Assembly (NCBI GenBank): GCA_024278555.1
Contig: JAJRSX010000047.1
Span: 1-20,354, forward strand
Reading direction: 5' to 3'
From: a bacterium
Lineage (GTDB): Bacteria > CG2-30-53-67 > CG2-30-70-394
DNA: 20,354 nt
Both the position numbers and the translations under genes were made by a program. The notes under the pieces were generated by a model, which was given only the letters and a program-made list of their open reading frames with translations, did not search any database and was not told the origin of the DNA. This document shows, piece after piece, positions 13,800 to 20,327 of this stretch (positions are counted from its first letter, which is position 1; the number at the start of each line of letters is the position of its first letter).

Positions 13800-14900
13800 T
13801 CAGGCCGGGCCGAGGATTCGGTACTGCTGGTCGCGCAGGGCGGGTTCGAGGCCGGCGCGCTCGATGAGGCGGGCGAGCTCCGCCCGGCCGAGGCGGAAGG
13901 TGCAGCCGGCGGCGGAGACGACGTTCTCCTCCAGCATGGTGGAGCCCATGTCGTCGGCACCGAAAAAGAGGGCGAGCTGGCCGACCTTCTCCCCCTGGGT
14001 CACCCACGACGCCTGCAGGTGGTCGAAGTTGTCGAGGTAGATGCGGCTGGTGGCGAGGATCTTCAGGTACTCCACCGCGCCTCGGCGGGTGGCTTCCTCC
14101 AGCTCGGTGTGCTCCGGCTGGAAGGCCCACGGGATGAAGGCGACGAAGCCGCCGGTCTCGTCCTGCAGATCGCGCAGGCGCGCGAGGTGGGCGACGAGCT
14201 CCGCGTCGGTCTCCACCGTGCCGTACATCATCGTCGCCGAGGTGGTGAGCCCCTGGCGGTGGGCCTCGCGCATCACCTCCAGCCAGCTCGCGGTGGACTC
14301 CTTGTAGGGGGCGATCTCGTCGCGCACCCGGTCGTCGAGGATCTCGGCGCCGGCGCCGGGGATCGAGTCGAGGCCGGCGGCGCGCAGGCGCTTTAGGGTC
14401 TCGGCGAGGTCGAGCTTCGAGCGGCGGGCGATGTGGGCGATCTCCGAGCAGGAGAGGGCGTGCAGGTGGATCTCCGGGTAGCGCCCCTTGATCGCCGCAA
14501 AGAGCGCCTCGAACCAGTCGATCTTCAGGCTCGGGTGGTGGCCCCCCTGGAGGAGGAGCTGGTGGCCGCCGGCCCCGCGCAGCTCGTCGATCTTGGCGAA
14601 GATCTCCTCGTGGGAGAGGACGTACCCCTCCGGGTCGCCCGGCAGCCGGTAGAAGGCGCAGAACTTGCAGCGGGTGATGCAGACGTTGGTGTAGTTGATG
14701 TTGCGATCGATGATGAAGGTGGCGCGCCGCTCCGGCACCCGCTGGTAGCGCCGCTGCTCCGCCAGCCACCCGAGGAGCGGCAGGTCGTCACAGGCGAGGA
14801 GCGCGAGGGCGTCGTCGTCGGAGATCCGCCCCCCCGCCGCCACGGTGGCGGCGATCGCGGCGAGTTGCGGGTTCGTGGTCGTAGGGGCGAGCGACGGCAT
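13800..14900 (-). CDS. mqnC: Cyclic dehypoxanthinyl futalosine synthase MqnC (radical SAM)
   Basis: The 366-residue protein has the radical SAM cluster motif CITRCKFC with C74, C78 and C81. MqnC-type segments are FYRLPGDPEGYVL, LLQGGHHPSLKIDWFE, HALSCSEI and IPWAFQPEHTELE. MqnC cyclises dehypoxanthine futalosine in the futalosine pathway to menaquinone, using a [4Fe-4S] cluster and S-adenosylmethionine in the cytoplasm. I chose ATG 14900 (MPSLAPTT). The frame stays open to 15008, but that stretch encodes repeat DNA and is not family sequence. The partner mqnE lies 175 bases upstream on the same strand, with a hairpin-forming repeat between them. Confidence 0.93.
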   Translation of the reverse strand: MPSLAPTTTNPQLAAIAATVAAGGRISDDDALALLACDDLPLLGWLAEQRRYQRVPERRATFIIDRNINYTNVCITRCKFCAFYRLPGDPEGYVLSHEEIFAKIDELRGAGGHQLLLQGGHHPSLKIDWFEALFAAIKGRYPEIHLHALSCSEIAHIARRSKLDLAETLKRLRAAGLDSIPGAGAEILDDRVRDEIAPYKESTASWLEVMREAHRQGLTTSATMMYGTVETDAELVAHLARLRDLQDETGGFVAFIPWAFQPEHTELEEATRRGAVEYLKILATSRIYLDNFDHLQASWVTQGEKVGQLALFFGADDMGSTMLEENVVSAAGCTFRLGRAELARLIERAGLEPALRDQQYRILGPA

Positions 14901-14916
14901 GGGGTCCGATTTTTTA

Positions 14917-15006
14917 ACGCAAAGGCGCAAAGGGACTAAGACGCAAGGGGAGACCGGCCGCAGTGGGTGAAAAGACCGTTGCGCCTTTGCACCTTTGCGC
15001 CTTGGC
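14917..15006. repeat. Inverted pair of octamer-periodic repeats between mqnE and mqnC
   Basis: AACGCAAAGGCGCAAAGG at 14916-14933 and GCGCCTTTGCACCTTTGCGC near 14981-15000 face each other. AAGGCGCAAAGG (14922-14933) is perfectly complementary over 12 bases to CCTTTGCGCCTT (14992-15003), with a loop of about 58 bases. A related ttcgtgtgcttcgtggttg segment follows at about 15043-15062. In the mqnE-mqnC transcript this would fold into a large stem. Confidence 0.7.
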
Positions 15007-15075
15007 ATTGGGTTTGTGGTTGTCCATTTGCACCTAGTCTGTTCTTCGTGTGCTTCGTGGTTGTGCCCCCGTGCG

Positions 15076-16155
15076 TCAAAACCGCGCCAGCTCCTCGTAG
15101 ACGGTGGAGCGCTGTACCGGGGTAAAGCCGGCGGTGCGGATCAGGTCGATGAGCTGCTGCTTGGATTCGCGGCCGGCGGTGCGGCCGCCGGCCGCGGCGG
15201 TGACCCGCTCCTCGGTGACCGTGCCGTCGAGGTCGTCGACCCCGTAGTGCAGCGCCACCTGCGCCACCGCCGGGGTGTGCATGATCCAGAACGACTTGAT
15301 GTGGTCGAAGTTGTCGAGGAAGAGGCGGGCGATCGCCAGGGTCTTGAGGTCGTCGTAGCCGGTGGTCATCTCCCCGGCCAGGGGGTTGTTCTCGTTGTGG
15401 TAGGCCAGCGGGATGAAGACCTGGAAGCCGCCGGTCTCGTCCTGCAGCGCCCGCAGCCGCGCCATGTGGTCGATCCGCTCCTCCGGCGTCTCGATGTGGC
15501 CGTAGAGCATGGTGGCGTTGGTCTTCAGCCCCAGCTCGTGGGCGGTGCGGTGGATGGCGAGCCACTCGTCCGCCCCCGCCTTCTCCTTGCAGACGCTCCT
15601 TCGCACCCGCTCGGCGAAGATCTCCGCGCCGCCGCCGGGCATGGAGCCGAGCCCCGCGTCGATCAGCCGCTCCAGGCAGGCCCGGTGGTCGAGGTGGTGG
15701 TGGCGGCAGAAGAAGGCGATCTCCACCGCGGTGAACGCCTTCAGATGCAGCGTCGGGTGGGCGGCACGCAGGGCGCGGAGGAGCGCCTCGTAGTAGTCGA
15801 GGTCCGCCTTCGGGGTGATTCCGCCGACGATGTGCAGCTCGGTGATCCCCGCCTCCTCCGCCCCGTCGGTGGCGGCGAGGCAGTCGTCGATCGACATCAG
15901 GTAGGCGCCGTCGGCGCCGGCATCCCGCCGGAAGCCGCAGAAGTGGCACCGGTAGACGCAGACGTTGGTCGGGTTGAGGTGGCGGTTGACGTTGAAGTAG
16001 CAGACGCGGCCGTGGCGCGCCCGGCGCACCCGGTTGGCCAACGCTCCGATCCAGTTCAGGTCGGGCGAGCGAAACAGGGCGACCCCGTCCGCCTCGCTGA
16101 GGCGCTCCCCCGCCTCCACCTTGGCGGTGATCGCCGTGAGCGTGGCCGAGTCCAT
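15076..16155 (-). CDS. mqnE: Aminofutalosine synthase MqnE (radical SAM)
   Basis: The 359-residue protein has the radical SAM motif CVYRCHFC with C66, C70 and C73. MqnE-like segments are YFNVNRHLNPTNVC, ELHIVGGITPKADLDYYE, KAFTAVEIAFFCRHH and IPLAYHNENNPLAG. MqnE joins chorismate-derived carboxyvinyloxybenzoate with S-adenosylmethionine to make aminofutalosine, the first radical step of futalosine-dependent menaquinone synthesis. The ATG at 16153-16155 gives a normal family N-terminus. mqnC follows on the same strand, so two consecutive pathway enzymes are linked; mqnA, mqnB and mqnD are not in the window. Confidence 0.92.
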   Translation of the reverse strand: MDSATLTAITAKVEAGERLSEADGVALFRSPDLNWIGALANRVRRARHGRVCYFNVNRHLNPTNVCVYRCHFCGFRRDAGADGAYLMSIDDCLAATDGAEEAGITELHIVGGITPKADLDYYEALLRALRAAHPTLHLKAFTAVEIAFFCRHHHLDHRACLERLIDAGLGSMPGGGAEIFAERVRRSVCKEKAGADEWLAIHRTAHELGLKTNATMLYGHIETPEERIDHMARLRALQDETGGFQVFIPLAYHNENNPLAGEMTTGYDDLKTLAIARLFLDNFDHIKSFWIMHTPAVAQVALHYGVDDLDGTVTEERVTAAAGGRTAGRESKQQLIDLIRTAGFTPVQRSTVYEELARF

Positions 16156-16188
16156 GGAGCGGGACGCTAGCAGCGGTGGGGGGTGTCC

Positions 16189-16629
16189 TCAATTTTTTTC
16201 GCCGTGCGAAAAAAATTGGAGAAAGGCACGTGGGTCCATGACCCCGCGCCCTCGCGGCGGCTCGCTCAGGAGTCGCCTATCGCCGGTGACCAGGACGGAG
16301 CCCGGTTCCACTTGGAGTAGATCCCACAGGTGCTGGTCTCCGGGGTCCGGTGCGGGGTCGGTCCCGTGCTCGGGATTTCGCACCACCGCGTGGCCCACGA
16401 TAGCCTCCAACACGGTGTCCACCTCCGCCTCCGTGAGATGGTGGAGACGGAATATCTTCGGGCGTAGGAGAACCTCGCGGTACTCCGTGAGGAGATCGAC
16501 CGAGAGGAGAAAGGGAAAACGGCCCCTCACCATGGCATCGACGATGCGGCAGACGGTGGCCGCCGGACGGTTCGTGATCAGGCCGCTCACCACCACGTTG
16601 GTGTCGATGATGGCCAGGGGCGGCTTCAT
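16189..16629 (-). CDS. PIN-domain toxin (putative TA toxin, COG1569-like)
   Basis: The 146-residue protein begins MKPPLAIIDTNVVVSGLITN, with the first acidic residue D9 of a PIN nuclease. Further acidic positions are in LLTEYREVLLRPKIF, DPGDQHLWDLL and VTGDRRLL. PIN toxins are Mg2+-dependent ribonucleases held in check by a cognate antitoxin. The start overlaps the antitoxin stop by four bases (ATGA). The last eight or so residues (FFSHGEKN) are encoded inside the T7/A7 palindrome at 16190-16218, so the natural C-terminus has probably been replaced by repeat sequence. Activity of this form is uncertain. Confidence 0.85.
   Translation of the reverse strand: MKPPLAIIDTNVVVSGLITNRPAATVCRIVDAMVRGRFPFLLSVDLLTEYREVLLRPKIFRLHHLTEAEVDTVLEAIVGHAVVRNPEHGTDPAPDPGDQHLWDLLQVEPGSVLVTGDRRLLSEPPRGRGVMDPRAFLQFFSHGEKN
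16190..16218. repeat. 29-base palindrome, copy 1, at the 3' end of the PIN toxin
   Basis: The arms CAATTTTTTTCGC (16190-16202) and GCGAAAAAAATTG (16206-16218) are perfectly complementary over 13 bases around a CGT loop. T runs come before the GC core and A runs after it on both strands, the reverse of an intrinsic terminator. A near-identical copy is at 16918-16946. Confidence 0.9.
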
Positions 16630-16874
16630 CGACGGCGCCGGGCCTTGCGGGCGGCGCGGGTCTCCCGCACCGCCAATGCCACTGCGTCGTCCTCCTTCTT
16701 TGACGAGTGGCTGCGAGCGAGGGCTACCAACTCCGCGGCGGAGCGCTGCGTCTGGATCCCGTAGCGATCGAGGCTCTCCTCGATGATCTGGCGGATGCTC
16801 TTTCCCCTGCGCGCAGCCGCCTCCTTCAGTGCCTGGTGGCGCTCATCGGAGAGGGTAATGGTCAGTCGGCCCAT
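16626..16874 (-). CDS. Ribbon-helix-helix antitoxin partner of the PIN toxin
   Basis: The 82-residue protein starts MGRLTITLSDERHQALKEAA, then ARRGKSIRQIIEESLDRYGI. This is a ribbon-helix-helix (CopG/MetJ-type) DNA-binding domain: a short strand and two helices. The C-terminal half is charged and ends in a basic run (RKARRRR); it probably binds the toxin. The ATG at 16872-16874 is preceded on the minus strand by GAGGATCCTCC. The stop overlaps the toxin start. Three CACCA octamers just upstream (16901-16924) could be its operator. I infer an autoregulated VapBC-like module. Confidence 0.85.
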   Translation of the reverse strand: MGRLTITLSDERHQALKEAAARRGKSIRQIIEESLDRYGIQTQRSAAELVALARSHSSKKEDDAVALAVRETRAARKARRRR

Positions 16875-16900
16875 GGAGGATCCTCGGCTGGGGTCATGTC

Positions 16901-16924
16901 ACCAAAACACCATAACACCATTTT
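16901..16924. promoter_or_regulatory. Triple CACCA octamer upstream of the antitoxin
   Basis: CACCAAAA, CACCATAA and CACCATTT follow each other directly and run into the palindrome at 16918. They lie about 27-50 bases upstream of the antitoxin start, where an operator for a ribbon-helix-helix repressor is expected. The function is inferred from position and repetition only. Confidence 0.4.
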
Positions 16925-16946
16925 TTTCGCTGTGCGAAAAAAATGG
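16918..16946. repeat. 29-base palindrome, copy 2, upstream of the antitoxin
   Basis: The arms CCATTTTTTTCGC (16918-16930) and GCGAAAAAAATGG (16934-16946) are perfectly complementary over 13 bases around TGT. Core and flank (TGGAGA after the right arm) match copy 1 at 16190-16218, so the two copies bracket the antitoxin-toxin pair. Changes in the arms (CAA/TTG versus CCA/TGG) are compensatory. Confidence 0.9.
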
Positions 16947-16960
16947 AGAGGGTCGGCTGC

Positions 16961-17944
16961 TCATGCCTTGGGTGGTGGATCCGTGGAATCGCCGGTACGC
17001 CGCTCTTCCGGGTCTTCGGTGCGGTAGCTCCGCTCCCACTGGGCCTCCAGCTCCTCGGTGGCGTCGGCGATCGCCTCCTCCTCGGCCATCTCGCGGATGC
17101 GGCGCTGGCCGATGCGCCACTTGCGCAGGAGCCCGAGCCCCACCACCGGCGAGGCGAGGAACCAGACCAGCGATCCCGAGAGGATCAGGGGCAGCCAGGT
17201 GTAGCGGAGGCGCACCGCCGAGCGCCAACCCTCCACCGACCCGTGGAAGCCGTCGTCGTAGACCGCGGCGATCGCCGTGGCCACGCCGTCGCCGGCGGCG
17301 AGACGGTCGAGGAGCCTGGCCAGCCCCTCCCAGCCCCCCTCCTGCTTCAGGTAGTGGACCATCGACAGCGCCTGGGCGTAGGCGGCGCGCGGGGCGCGCG
17401 CGCCGCCGAAGTCGGGGCGGCCGCCGGTGAAATCGGTAAGCGACTGGGTGGCGGCGAGGCGCGCGAGGATGGGGATGTCGCCGGGGCGCAGCTCCCGAGA
17501 GACGAGCATCGCCAGCCCCTCGTCGAGCCACCGCGGCAGCCCGCGCGGGACCCGCCGGTGGAGGGCCAGGTGGGTGAGTTCGTGGGCGAAGACCGTCTCC
17601 AGGTTCAGGGGCGACGTCGAGACCCGTGGGGAGCGCAGGAGGATGGTGTTGCGATTGGCGATCGCCAGCCCCTCGATCCACTCCGCCACCGCGACGCTGT
17701 TGGGGATCTGCAGGCGCTCCTGAATATGGACCCGGATCGGGACCGGGAGGTGGATGTGCAGCCTCCCTTCGATCTTCGCCAGGGTCGCCGGACCGATCTC
17801 CGCCAGGTGGTCGGCGACGCCGCGGTCCGGCTCGGTGAAGAGAAAGAGAAAGCGGCCGGCGGCAAGGCTGCGCACCGGCGGCCGGGCCGCGGCCGGCGGC
17901 GCGAGGGCCAGGAGGATGGTGAGGAGCAGGAGAGCAGCGCGCAC
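16961..17944 (-). CDS. Membrane-anchored gluzincin-type metallopeptidase (peptidase MA-like)
   Basis: From GTG 17944 the protein has 327 residues. Residues 1-20 form a signal peptide (LLLLTILLALAPPAAA). HELTH (H121, E122, H125) and, in RWLDEGLA, E142 give the HExxH plus downstream Glu arrangement of gluzincin peptidases, as in the peptidase MA-like domain. One strong hydrophobic segment at about 250-275 (LPLILSGSLVWFLASPVVGL) is followed by a charged cytoplasmic tail, which suggests an enzyme facing the periplasm. The substrate is unknown. The start is uncertain: no clear ribosome binding site is seen, and GTG 17977 is an alternative. It follows the GDT1-like gene on the same strand. Confidence 0.75.
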   Translation of the reverse strand: MRAALLLLTILLALAPPAAARPPVRSLAAGRFLFLFTEPDRGVADHLAEIGPATLAKIEGRLHIHLPVPIRVHIQERLQIPNSVAVAEWIEGLAIANRNTILLRSPRVSTSPLNLETVFAHELTHLALHRRVPRGLPRWLDEGLAMLVSRELRPGDIPILARLAATQSLTDFTGGRPDFGGARAPRAAYAQALSMVHYLKQEGGWEGLARLLDRLAAGDGVATAIAAVYDDGFHGSVEGWRSAVRLRYTWLPLILSGSLVWFLASPVVGLGLLRKWRIGQRRIREMAEEEAIADATEELEAQWERSYRTEDPEERRTGDSTDPPPKA

Positions 17945-17997
17945 GGCGGGAGCATTCCACAAACGGGCGGTGCGCACAGGGGCGCCGGAGACGCTGC

Positions 17998-18270
17998 TCA
18001 GCGGCCTGCCAGTATCCAGACGCCGATGCCGATGAAGGCGACCCCGGCGACCCGCGAGACGAGCTTCGGGTCGAGCCAGCGGGAGAGGAGCCCGCCGGCG
18101 AAGACCGCCAGGGCCGAGGCGACCACCAGGGCGAGGGCGGCGCCGACAAACACCGTGAGCCGGCCGTTGCCCGGCTCGCTCGCGTAGAGGAGGGTCGCCA
18201 CCTGCGTCTTGTCGGCGATCTCCGCGAGAAAGACGGTGGTGAAGACGGTAAAGAGCAGCTTCAGATCCAT
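17998..18270 (-). CDS. Half-size GDT1/UPF0016 (TMEM165-like) cation transporter
   Basis: The 90-residue protein begins MDLKLLFTVFTTVFLAEIAD then KTQVATLL, with the family motif E-x-x-D-K-T. Three hydrophobic helices follow, ending FIGIGVWILAG. UPF0016/GDT1 proteins export Mn2+ or Ca2+ (for example Vibrio MneA). Full-length members have two such repeats in about 190 residues, so this is a single-repeat form that would have to dimerise. ATG 18270 is chosen because the upstream open frame encodes repeat DNA. The gene is in the same orientation as proA and the peptidase. Confidence 0.88.
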   Translation of the reverse strand: MDLKLLFTVFTTVFLAEIADKTQVATLLYASEPGNGRLTVFVGAALALVVASALAVFAGGLLSRWLDPKLVSRVAGVAFIGIGVWILAGR

Positions 18271-18272
18271 GG

Positions 18273-18440
18273 GGGCTCGCCTCGCTCGCGGGGTGGGGGG
18301 TGAGGGGAGGTGGAGGCCTCTGGCCGGCGTGGCCATTGGTTCCAGGTTTCGCTGTAAATCCGACTCCAGACAAGATCCGGCCCGGAGGGCCGTCCGTCCC
18401 TCACCCCCTCAACCCCCACCCGGCGAGCGAGGCGAGCCCA
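18273..18440. repeat. Long GC-rich inverted repeat between proA and the GDT1-like gene
   Basis: GGGCTCGCCTCGCTCGC at 18273-18289 is perfectly complementary to 18423-18439. The match continues with a few mismatches through GGGTGGGGG and TGAGGGG for about 37 bases in total, around a spacer of about 110 bases. No gene is supported here. No T tract follows on the minus strand, so a simple terminator is unlikely. Confidence 0.75.
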
Positions 18441-18467
18441 TCCCGCCGGCCGGAGGCCGGCCACCTC

Positions 18468-19739
18468 TCACCCCCGCACCTGGCCGCTCCCGAGGATGGT
18501 GTACTTGGAGGTGGTGAGGTCCTCCAGCCCCATGGGGCCGCGGGCGTGGAGCTTGTTGGTGGAGATGCCGATCTCCGCCCCGAGGCCGAACTCGAAGCCG
18601 TCGGTGAAGCGGGTGGAGGCGTTGACGTAGACCGCCGCCGCGTCCACCTCGCGCAGGAAGCGGCGGGCGCGGTCGTAGTCGCGGGTGAGGATCGCCTCCG
18701 AGTGGTGCGAGGTGTGGGCGGCGATGTGGTCCAGGGCCTCGTTGAGGGAGTCGACGATGCGCACCGAGCAGTCGAGGGAGAGCCACTCGGTGTCCCAGTC
18801 CGCCTCGGCGGCGGGGACGAGCTGGTCGCCCATCACCGGCGCCAGGAGGGCGCAGGTGCGCTTGCAGCCGTGGACGATCACCCCGGCGTCGCGTGCCGCC
18901 GGCGCGAACCGCTCGAAGAGGGGTTCGGCCACCGCCACGTGGACCAGCAGGGTCTCCATGGCGTTGCAGGTGCCGGGCCGCTGCACCTTGGCGTTCAGCG
19001 CCACCTCGGCCGCCATCTCCAGGTCCACGTACCGGTCCACGTAGGTGTGGCACAGCCCCTTGTCGTGCTTGATCACCGGGATGGTGGCCGTCTCGGTGAC
19101 GAAGCGGATCAGCCCCTCGCCGCCGCGCGGGATGATGAGATCGACCCGGTCGTCCATCTTCAGCAGCCGCGCCACCAGGGCGCGGTCCGTATCGTCGACG
19201 AAGGTGACCGCCGCCGGCTCCAGCCCCGCCGCCGCCACCGCCTCGGCGAGGATTTCAGCGATGGCGCGGTTCGAGTAGATCGCCTCGGAGCCGCCGCGCA
19301 GGACCACCGCGTTGCCCGACTTGAGGCACAGGCCGGCGGCGTCGGCGGTGACGTTGGGGCGCGACTCGTAGATGATCCCCACCACCCCGATGGGGACCCG
19401 CACCTTGGCGATCTCCAGGCCGTTCGGCCGCACCTCGTGGCGGGTGATCCCGCCGACCGGGTCCGGCAGGGCGACGATCTGCCGGAGCCCCTCGGCCATC
19501 TGGTCGATGCGGCCGTCGGTGAGCGCCAGGCGGTCGAGCATCGCGGTACTCAGGCCGGCGGCCTCGCCCGCCTCCAGGTCGAGGCGGTTCGCCTCCTGCA
19601 ACGCCGCCCGCGCCCCCTCCAGCCCCGCGGCCATGCGGGTGAGGGCGTCGTTCTTCTTCGCGGTCGGAGCAAAGGCGAGGCTCCGCGCCGCGGCGGCAGC
19701 GGCGGTGGTAGCGGCATCGAGGTCAAAGGGGGTGGACAT
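18468..19739 (-). CDS. proA: Gamma-glutamyl phosphate reductase ProA
   Basis: The 423-residue protein is an aldehyde-dehydrogenase-fold enzyme with VPIGVVGIIYESRPNVTADA, LKSGNAVVLRGGSEA, LIIPRGGEGLI and the active-site Cys C258 in KVQRPGTCNAMETLLVH. ProA reduces gamma-glutamyl phosphate with NADPH to glutamate semialdehyde in proline synthesis, in the cytoplasm. Length is normal. ATG 19737-19739 (MSTPFDLD) is chosen. The frame is open to 20228, but that extension encodes repeat DNA. The partner kinase gene proB is not adjacent in this window. Confidence 0.96.
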   Translation of the reverse strand: MSTPFDLDAATTAAAAAARSLAFAPTAKKNDALTRMAAGLEGARAALQEANRLDLEAGEAAGLSTAMLDRLALTDGRIDQMAEGLRQIVALPDPVGGITRHEVRPNGLEIAKVRVPIGVVGIIYESRPNVTADAAGLCLKSGNAVVLRGGSEAIYSNRAIAEILAEAVAAAGLEPAAVTFVDDTDRALVARLLKMDDRVDLIIPRGGEGLIRFVTETATIPVIKHDKGLCHTYVDRYVDLEMAAEVALNAKVQRPGTCNAMETLLVHVAVAEPLFERFAPAARDAGVIVHGCKRTCALLAPVMGDQLVPAAEADWDTEWLSLDCSVRIVDSLNEALDHIAAHTSHHSEAILTRDYDRARRFLREVDAAAVYVNASTRFTDGFEFGLGAEIGISTNKLHARGPMGLEDLTTSKYTILGSGQVRG

Positions 19740-19815
19740 GGCTCCTCCGGGCAGGCTGGGGAGGACCATTGTCCCCGAAACCGTCCCCGGGCGCGACTGG
19801 ACGCGAACGGCCCCA

Positions 19816-19850
19816 ACGCAAAGGCGCAAAGGCGCAAAGACGCGAAGAGG
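19816..19850. repeat. Octamer-periodic cgcaaagg repeat
   Basis: CGCAAAGG, CGCAAAGG, CGCAAAGA and CGCGAAGA follow with an exact eight-base period. This is the cleanest copy of the family also seen at 13725-13763 and 14917-15006. Confidence 0.7.
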
Positions 19851-19896
19851 GTCAGCAGAGATACCCCTGGGCGTTTCGTCATCTTTCACACCGCTG

Positions 19897-19981
19897 GAAC
19901 ACGAAAACGCGAAAGAGGAAAGGCACGAAAAACAACCGATTGAATTCTTTCGTGTTTTGAACTTTTCGTGCTTTCGTGTTC
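19897..19981. repeat. acacgaaa inverted repeat
   Basis: GAACACGAAA (19897-19906) pairs with TTTCGTGTTC (19972-19981), and GCACGAAAA (19923-19931) pairs with TTTTCGTGC (19963-19971). Both matches are perfect and nested, with the centre near 19947, so a long hairpin with internal bulges can form. Confidence 0.75.
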
Positions 19982-20134
19982 CCACTCCCTCGAGGTCTCG
20001 GGAGCATCGACTTTCTCGCCAGTCATTATTTCCGCTGCTCCTCGAAGGGGAGGAAACCGAGGGCTCGGTGTCACAGGTGGCTTGATGTGGGCAAGGGGCA
20101 GCCTTGAAGGCGGGCCGTACTACAGAGGGCACTG

Positions 20135-20233
20135 AGAGGATCAGCGGAAATAGCAACGCGGGCCAAGTACGGCGTCGCTCCACGCCTCGGCCGGGAGGTG
20201 GAGGGCTCCCGGAAGGGATTTTCACCACGGAGA
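20135..20233 (-). repeat. Copy 2 of the ~99-bp repeat shared by both window ends
   Basis: This is the inverted partner of 411-508 at roughly 90 percent identity. In copy 1 the match is followed by a complete cacagag-type tract. Here that tract stops after ACCACGGAGA (20224-20233) and unrelated sequence leading to a transposase-like start begins, as if an element had inserted there. Confidence 0.75.
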
Positions 20234-20239
20234 TGGGAT

Positions 20240-20324
20240 GAGGAGGCCGCTCTCCTCGCGAGCTCAGGTTCTAACCTGGCTCAATGCTAACCACGGGCTC
20301 GGAGCCCACAAGCAAAGGAGAGCG
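20240..20324 (+). promoter_or_regulatory. Structured leader with alternative hairpins over the transposase RBS
   Basis: CGCTCTCCT (with GCTCTCCT at 20249-20256) is complementary to AGGAGAGC (20316-20323), which contains the ribosome binding site. Inside lie two hairpins, CAGGTT/AACCTG (20265-20278) and GGGCTC/GAGCCC (20295-20307). Alternatively CTCCTC (20252-20257) can pair with GAGGAG (20240-20245). The two pairings exclude each other. The region could act as a translational switch, or as an IS110-type guide (bridge) RNA. Confidence 0.5.
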
Positions 20325-20327
20325 ACC

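Larger units (their letters stand above)
19740..20134. other. Gene-free repeat region upstream of proA
   Basis: No coding region is supported here. In order it holds an octamer-periodic AACGCAAAGGCGCAAAGGCG tract (19816-19850), an inverted acacgaaa/tttcgtgt pair (19897-19981), about 140 bases in which I see nothing definite, and then the shared repeat. The proA promoter should lie at its left side but no convincing boxes are visible. Confidence 0.6.

Noticed and set aside
14901-15008. N-terminal extension of mqnC
   Set aside because: The extra 36 residues are translated octamer repeat (PLRLCV-type peptide) and are not family sequence.
16190-16218. T7/A7 palindromes as bidirectional terminators
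   Set aside because: The T run precedes and the A run follows the GC core on both strands, so no RNA would end in a U tract after the hairpin.
19740-20228. N-terminal extension of proA
   Set aside because: The stretch encodes repeat DNA; ProA homology begins at MSTPFDLD.
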